From Nostoc linckia NIES-25 (GTDB lineage: Bacteria; Cyanobacteriota; Cyanobacteriia; Cyanobacteriales; Nostocaceae): a stretch of 64,000 nt of DNA. Position 1 is the first letter of the stretch. Every line of letters begins with the position of its first letter. The stretch is taken from assembly GCF_002368035.1 (NCBI RefSeq), contig NZ_AP018222.1, forward strand, positions 2,072,471 to 2,136,470, in the 5' to 3' direction. The notes under the pieces were generated by a model. The model saw only the letters and a list, made by a program, of their open reading frames with translations, was not told where the DNA came from and did not search any database. The translations under genes were made by a program, and so were the position numbers. This document shows positions 60,234 through 64,000 of the stretch, piece by piece.

Positions 60234-60737
60234 TTATTGAGGATTGCGTTGTTGACGACGTTGTTTGAAGTTTTGCTGGATTTGTTCGAGTTTTTGGCGC
60301 TGTTCTAGGGTTAAAACTGCTTGAATTTGTTGTTTCTCAGATTCTCGGATTTGCCGCATTTGGGTTTTTTGTGCTTCGGTCAGATTTAAGTCTGCAAAGT
60401 TCTTCCATCCACCTCGACGCTGACCCGCTTGGCGTTGACCTTGTTGACCTGCTTGGCGCTGAGCCTGACGCGCTTGCTTAGCTGCTTCTAACTTTGCTTT
60501 TTGTTCTGGAGTCAAAACTGCTTCCCATTTAGCACGGCTATCTTTGCGAATTGCCTGTATTTGGCTTTTTTGTGCATCGGTTAGACCCAATTCTGCCCAA
60601 GGGCCTTTTGGTTTTTGTGGAGTTTGTGCTAGCAGTAGGGGTGAGGGAGAGGCTGTTTGAGCTACGACAGCAAAGGAAGTTGCAGTTAAACTTAAAGCGA
60701 TCGCTCCAGCTACTAATGATAATGTTTTGAGTTTCAT
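60234..60737 (-). CDS. Spy/CpxP-like periplasmic protein with LTxxQ motifs
   Basis: A 167-residue exported protein: signal peptide MKLKTLSLVAGAIALSLTATSFAVVAQ, then two blocks each with LTxxQ-type motifs (LGLTDAQKSQIQAIRKDSRAKWEAVLTPEQKAKLE and LNLTEAQKTQMRQIRESEKQQIQAVLTLEQRQKLE) separated by a QRQAGQQGQRQAGQ repeat. Spy/CpxP proteins are antiparallel helical dimers with chaperone or stress-sensor roles. It is divergent from a two-component system (187 bp apart), which may control it, as Spy and CpxP are controlled by BaeSR and CpxAR in enterobacteria. ATG at 60737. Confidence 0.72.
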   Translation of the reverse strand: MKLKTLSLVAGAIALSLTATSFAVVAQTASPSPLLLAQTPQKPKGPWAELGLTDAQKSQIQAIRKDSRAKWEAVLTPEQKAKLEAAKQARQAQRQAGQQGQRQAGQRRGGWKNFADLNLTEAQKTQMRQIRESEKQQIQAVLTLEQRQKLEQIQQNFKQRRQQRNPQ

Positions 60738-60923
60738 TACTTTCTTCGTGGTTCTTGCCTGTGTGGATGCCACCATCATAAGAATTTATCTTCGATACTC
60801 ACATGAGGAGAAAGTCACGGTTATGCCCATGACTTTAGTCATGATTTAATTATGACAAATGTGACTGACAATAATAGAAGTTAAGAGTTAGGAGTTAAGA
60901 GTTAGCAATTAGGTGTTATCATC

Positions 60924-62189
60924 ATGAATCCTCTAATTCAAATTAAAAAACATCCTTTTCCGTCTCTGCTTTATTTAGAATGGATATTACTGACAATGAC
61001 TGCTTTAATAGCAGTTATACCACCACCTTTGCGGCGGTTTCGTCCTAGACGGGCAGAGCTATCAATTTGTGGGACATTTCCAGATTTATCGGTTTGTAAT
61101 TTCTTGCCAGAATTGTCAATTTATAGCCTGATTGTTTTTGCCTTAATGGGGTTATGGTTACCAAAAAATAATCGTAATAGTAAATTAATATACACAATTA
61201 TTCAAATTTTATTGATTTTACTGACTGGACTTTTTGGCGAAAGATTCGCGCGTCTTTTTCCGTTTCTTTATATAATTTTAGTGACTCGCAGTTGCCTAAT
61301 TTTTCAGTTACCTGGGCGTTTATTTATGACGAGTCTGTCATTTACTTTATTTTTACTAACTACACAATTAAAATATCAATTATTCAATTTTCAATCTTCC
61401 CCACAAGCTCAAGAACGTTTTCGATTTCTGAGCTTGAATTGGTCTTTGGTGTTTGGTCTAAGTTTAGTTTTTGTATTGTTGATGATGAATGCTGTATTAT
61501 CTGAACGGCACAGTCGCGAAAAACTTGCTATTGCTAACGAAAAACTTCGCCAATATGCTATGCAAATTGAAAATCAAGCTACCTTGGAAGAAAGAAACCG
61601 CATTGCTCGTGAAATTCATGATTCATTAGGACACTCTCTGACTGCTTTAAATCTCCAATTGGAAACTGCTTTAAAACTTTGGCAATCTAATCCAATTAAG
61701 GCTGAGACATTTCTAGCAACGGCAAAGGAATTAGGTTCAAAAGCACTCAAAGATGTCCGTCAATCTGTTTCAACTATGCGTTCTAATCCTTTACAAGAGC
61801 AATCTTTAGAACGTGCGATCGCTGGTCTTGTAGAAAACTTTCATCGCTCAAATGGTATTCTACCAATTTATGAAATCAATCTAGAATATTCTTTACCGCC
61901 TGAAATTAATACTGCTATTTATCGAATTACTCAAGAATCTTTGACAAATATTTCTAAATATGCATCTGCAACAGAAATTAAAATAGAACTCACGACCATC
62001 AAAAGCAATTTAAGATTAATAATTCAGGATAATGGTAAAGGTTTTGATATCAAGCAAAATACTACCGGTTTTGGACTTCATAGTATGCGCGATCGCACTT
62101 TAGCCTTAGGAGGCGAATTTAATATTAATACCACTCCTGGTTATGGTTGCAAAATTATAGTTAATATCCCCTTAACGAGGTTAACATGA
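60924..62189 (+). CDS. NarL-family sensor histidine kinase
   Basis: A 421-residue membrane kinase. The N-terminal 200 residues hold about five hydrophobic segments and a short Cys-containing loop (ELSICGTFPDLSVCNFLPELS). The HisKA_3 box ERNRIAREIHDSLGHSLTALNLQLE has His232; the ATPase domain includes ITQESLTNISKYA (N box) and DNGKGFDIKQNTTGFGLHSMRDR (G boxes). It autophosphorylates and passes phosphate to the coupled response regulator, whose ATG overlaps its stop (ATGA at 62186-62189). Signal unknown; divergent from a Spy-like gene. Confidence 0.92.
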   Translation: MNPLIQIKKHPFPSLLYLEWILLTMTALIAVIPPPLRRFRPRRAELSICGTFPDLSVCNFLPELSIYSLIVFALMGLWLPKNNRNSKLIYTIIQILLILLTGLFGERFARLFPFLYIILVTRSCLIFQLPGRLFMTSLSFTLFLLTTQLKYQLFNFQSSPQAQERFRFLSLNWSLVFGLSLVFVLLMMNAVLSERHSREKLAIANEKLRQYAMQIENQATLEERNRIAREIHDSLGHSLTALNLQLETALKLWQSNPIKAETFLATAKELGSKALKDVRQSVSTMRSNPLQEQSLERAIAGLVENFHRSNGILPIYEINLEYSLPPEINTAIYRITQESLTNISKYASATEIKIELTTIKSNLRLIIQDNGKGFDIKQNTTGFGLHSMRDRTLALGGEFNINTTPGYGCKIIVNIPLTRLT

Positions 62190-62851
62190 GTATTAAAGTA
62201 TTGTTGGTAGATGACCAAAGTTTAATTCGTCAAGGATTAAGAGCTTTATTAGAACTAGAACCAGATTTAGAAATAGTAGGAGAAGCAGAAAACGGTAAAG
62301 AAGCGATTAATTGTGTTGCCCAATATCAGCCAGATGTCGTACTATTAGACATCAGAATGCCGATTATGGATGGAGTTGCAGCTACGCGAGAAATCCAAAA
62401 ACATTTTAGCAAAACGAAGATTTTAGTACTCACAACTTTTGATGATAATGAATATGTCTCCGCAGCTTTACAAAGTGGCGCAATGGGTTATTTATTGAAA
62501 GATACGCCCTCAGAAGAATTAGCTGTTGCTATTCGCGCTGTATATAAAGGATACACTCAATTAGGCCCAGGAATAGTTAAAAAATTGTTGACCCAGTTTT
62601 CTCAACCTACACCAACTCAATCACCACCTATACCATCTGGTTTAACTGAACTAACTCCTAGAGAAAAGGAGGTTTTGCGATTAATTGCTATCGGTGCTAG
62701 TAACCGAGAAATTGCTCAGGAACTTTACATTTCTGAGGGGACAGTAAAAAATCATGTTACAAATATTTTAAACAGGTTGAATTTGCGCGATCGCACTCAA
62801 GCTGCAATTTGGGCAAATAGCTATTTATCTTATTTGAATGACCCAAGTTAA
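62186..62851 (+). CDS. NarL/LuxR-type response regulator
   Basis: A 221-residue regulator. Receiver domain: VLLVDDQSLIRQGL, phospho-acceptor Asp55 in VVLLDIRMPIMDG, TTFDDNEY and LLKDTPSEEL. C-terminal LuxR helix-turn-helix: LTPREKEVLRLIAIGASNREIAQELYISEGTVKNHVTNILNRLNLRDRTQA. Translationally coupled to the kinase. A target could be the divergent Spy-like gene (inference). Confidence 0.94.
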   Translation: MSIKVLLVDDQSLIRQGLRALLELEPDLEIVGEAENGKEAINCVAQYQPDVVLLDIRMPIMDGVAATREIQKHFSKTKILVLTTFDDNEYVSAALQSGAMGYLLKDTPSEELAVAIRAVYKGYTQLGPGIVKKLLTQFSQPTPTQSPPIPSGLTELTPREKEVLRLIAIGASNREIAQELYISEGTVKNHVTNILNRLNLRDRTQAAIWANSYLSYLNDPS

Positions 62852-62855
62852 AAAA

Positions 62856-63281
62856 TTATTCAAATAACTCCAAACATTCATTTTTTAAAACGCCTTTAGT
62901 TACTTTGATATTTCTAAATGATTGAGCAATCACTTCTTCGCAAGATATATTAATTTGTGATTGATTGACCAAAATTAAATCTTGGATTGAAGCGCCATAT
63001 ACAATTTCTGATAAACCACTCCAAACGCAAGCAGTTGCACACATTGGACAAGGTTCGCCAGTTGTATATATGCTATAACCTTCTAAAGAGGGGTTTTTAA
63101 GTTTAGCTGCTAAACTACGAATGACGTTAATTTCCGCATGAGCTGATGGATCGTTATCCCTTTTGACAGTATTATGACCTACGGCAACGACTTCGTTATC
63201 TTTTACGATCGCTGCACCGTAAGGCGCATCACCTTTTTTAGCTTCTGCCAACGCTAAATGCATAAAATATTCTGAGTTCAT
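62856..63281 (-). CDS. Nucleoside/guanine deaminase-like cytidine deaminase family protein
   Basis: A 141-residue zinc deaminase. Zinc and catalytic residues are in SAHAEINVIR (His and Glu) and GEPCPMCATACVWSG (two Cys). ALAEAKKGDAPYGAAIVKDNEVVAVGHNTVKRDNDP is the usual N-terminus of the guanine deaminase/tRNA-adenosine-deaminase-like group. It could be a guanine or cytosine-type deaminase; TadA is less likely because the substrate-loop pattern differs. The start is placed at the ATG at 63281; another is at 63299. Convergent with the response regulator. Confidence 0.8.
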   Translation of the reverse strand: MNSEYFMHLALAEAKKGDAPYGAAIVKDNEVVAVGHNTVKRDNDPSAHAEINVIRSLAAKLKNPSLEGYSIYTTGEPCPMCATACVWSGLSEIVYGASIQDLILVNQSQINISCEEVIAQSFRNIKVTKGVLKNECLELFE

Positions 63282-63368
63282 ATAACTTGGAGATAACATC
63301 AAGACAATGTTTAATCATATCGTGTTTCTAATGCTATAACTAGGAATTAAAATGATTGATGGTCGGAT

Positions 63369-64000
63369 ATGTTACTCAGTAGGCAAACAACAGAATTTTA
63401 CTTAAAAGACTTGGAAACGCCTTTAGGTCAAGCCATTAATTTAACACTTGCAGTCTTGGTGCTAATTTCATCAGGAATTTTTGTAGCAGAAACTTATAGT
63501 ATTCCCGATTATGTTCGCTTTCAGTTGAGCGTAGCTGATACTGCGATCGCCATTATCTTCCTGATAGAATACATACTTCGTCTCTGGAGTGCAGAAAATA
63601 AAATTAAGTATATTTTTAGTTTTTATGCGATTATTGATTTAATGGCAATTTTCCCATTGTTATTAGGAATAGTAGATATTAGCTTTATTCGCCTGCTGCG
63701 ATGGTTTCGGATTTTACGATTAATTAGATTTATAGATAGAAAATATTTATTCGCAAGTATCAGCACCGAAGATGGCTTGATTTTTGCACGAATATTATTT
63801 ACATTATTTGCAATTGTTTTTGTTTACTCTGGCTTAATTTATCAAGTCGAGCATCCGGTTAATCCTGAAAAATACGCTACATTTTTGGATGCATTTTATT
63901 TCTCGGTTGTCACAATGACAACCGTAGGATTTGGTGATGTGATTCCCGTTTCTGAATTAGGGCGATCGCTAACAGTACTGATGATTTTTACAGGAATTGC
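63369..64000 (+). CDS. Voltage-gated-like potassium channel (truncated by window end)
   Basis: The first 210 codons of an ion channel. Hydrophobic segments S1-S6 are visible up to the pore: LTLAVLVLISSGIFVAE, ADTAIAIIFLIEYILRLWS, IIDLMAIFPLLLGI, an Arg-bearing S4 (FIRLLRWFRILRLIRFI), then ILFTLFAIVFVYSGLIY and the filter VTMTTVGFGDVIPVS. TTVGFGD is the K+-selective signature. The S4 arginines suggest voltage sensing. The 3' end is outside the window. Confidence 0.88.
   Translation, partial: MLLSRQTTEFYLKDLETPLGQAINLTLAVLVLISSGIFVAETYSIPDYVRFQLSVADTAIAIIFLIEYILRLWSAENKIKYIFSFYAIIDLMAIFPLLLGIVDISFIRLLRWFRILRLIRFIDRKYLFASISTEDGLIFARILFTLFAIVFVYSGLIYQVEHPVNPEKYATFLDAFYFSVVTMTTVGFGDVIPVSELGRSLTVLMIFTGI

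Overview
The window looks like chromosomal DNA of a filamentous, heterocyst-forming type cyanobacterium close to Nostoc. Evidence: many HIP1 octamers (GCGATCGC), heptanucleotide tandem repeats, numerous palindromic intergenic repeats, two NDH-1 ndhD genes, carotenoid genes cruF and cruG, a helical carotenoid protein, squalene-hopene cyclase, neutral invertase, lipoxygenase and SipA. Genus is inferred, not proven.

Layout. 0-13 kb: FAD monooxygenase, VOC protein, MenH, APC permease, lipoprotein methyltransferase, SDR, neutral invertase and a SpoIID/LytB protein. 13-22 kb: MlaE permease, cruF-cruG (myxoxanthophyll), RNase HI, thymidylate kinase and a helical carotenoid protein. 22-26 kb: shc and a divergent hpnB-like glycosyltransferase (hopanoids). 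26-27 kb: a translationally coupled AbiEii-type pair. 27-34 kb: an ArsR repressor divergent from thioredoxin, followed by SDR, ene-reductase, nitroreductase, MFS, SDR and methyltransferase genes, a likely redox or electrophile response block. 34-42 kb: two ndhD paralogs, lipoxygenase and homoserine kinase. 50-64 kb: amino-acid ABC transporter, HNH protein, DNA ligase, ModA, a double-glycine peptide, peroxiredoxin, SipA, a Spy-like protein beside a two-component system, a deaminase and a truncated potassium channel.

The striking region is 42.9-49.9 kb. Six RNA elements share one base-paired module: stem I, an asymmetric internal loop (CCYRAYN opposite AACTT), then stem II. Both stems covary between copies. 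The module resembles the Ro-binding stem of Y RNAs, and the cluster encodes a Ro60-like TROVE/vWA protein. The sequences carried on the stem are translation mimics: a tRNA-Lys-like domain nested in the opened anticodon arm of a second tRNA-like domain; a circularly permuted class II tRNA whose acceptor ends are joined by a short loop; a tRNA-Pro-like domain; a permuted piece of 23S rRNA helices 69-71; and one RNA carrying both the 23S sarcin-ricin loop and the L11-binding GTPase-associated centre. The elements alternate with genes for a small ubiquitin-like protein, an unknown 241-residue protein, a second ribosomal protein L7/L12, the Ro-like protein (whose own leader has a minimal Y-type stem and a hairpin masking the ribosome binding site), an unknown 277-residue protein and an E1/ThiF enzyme.

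My inference is an RNA-decoy or sensor system in which Ro-bound RNAs display the ribosome and tRNA sites most often hit by ribotoxins, or bind translation factors, linked to a ubiquitin-like conjugation step. The sequence resemblances and pairings are visible; the function is not established.
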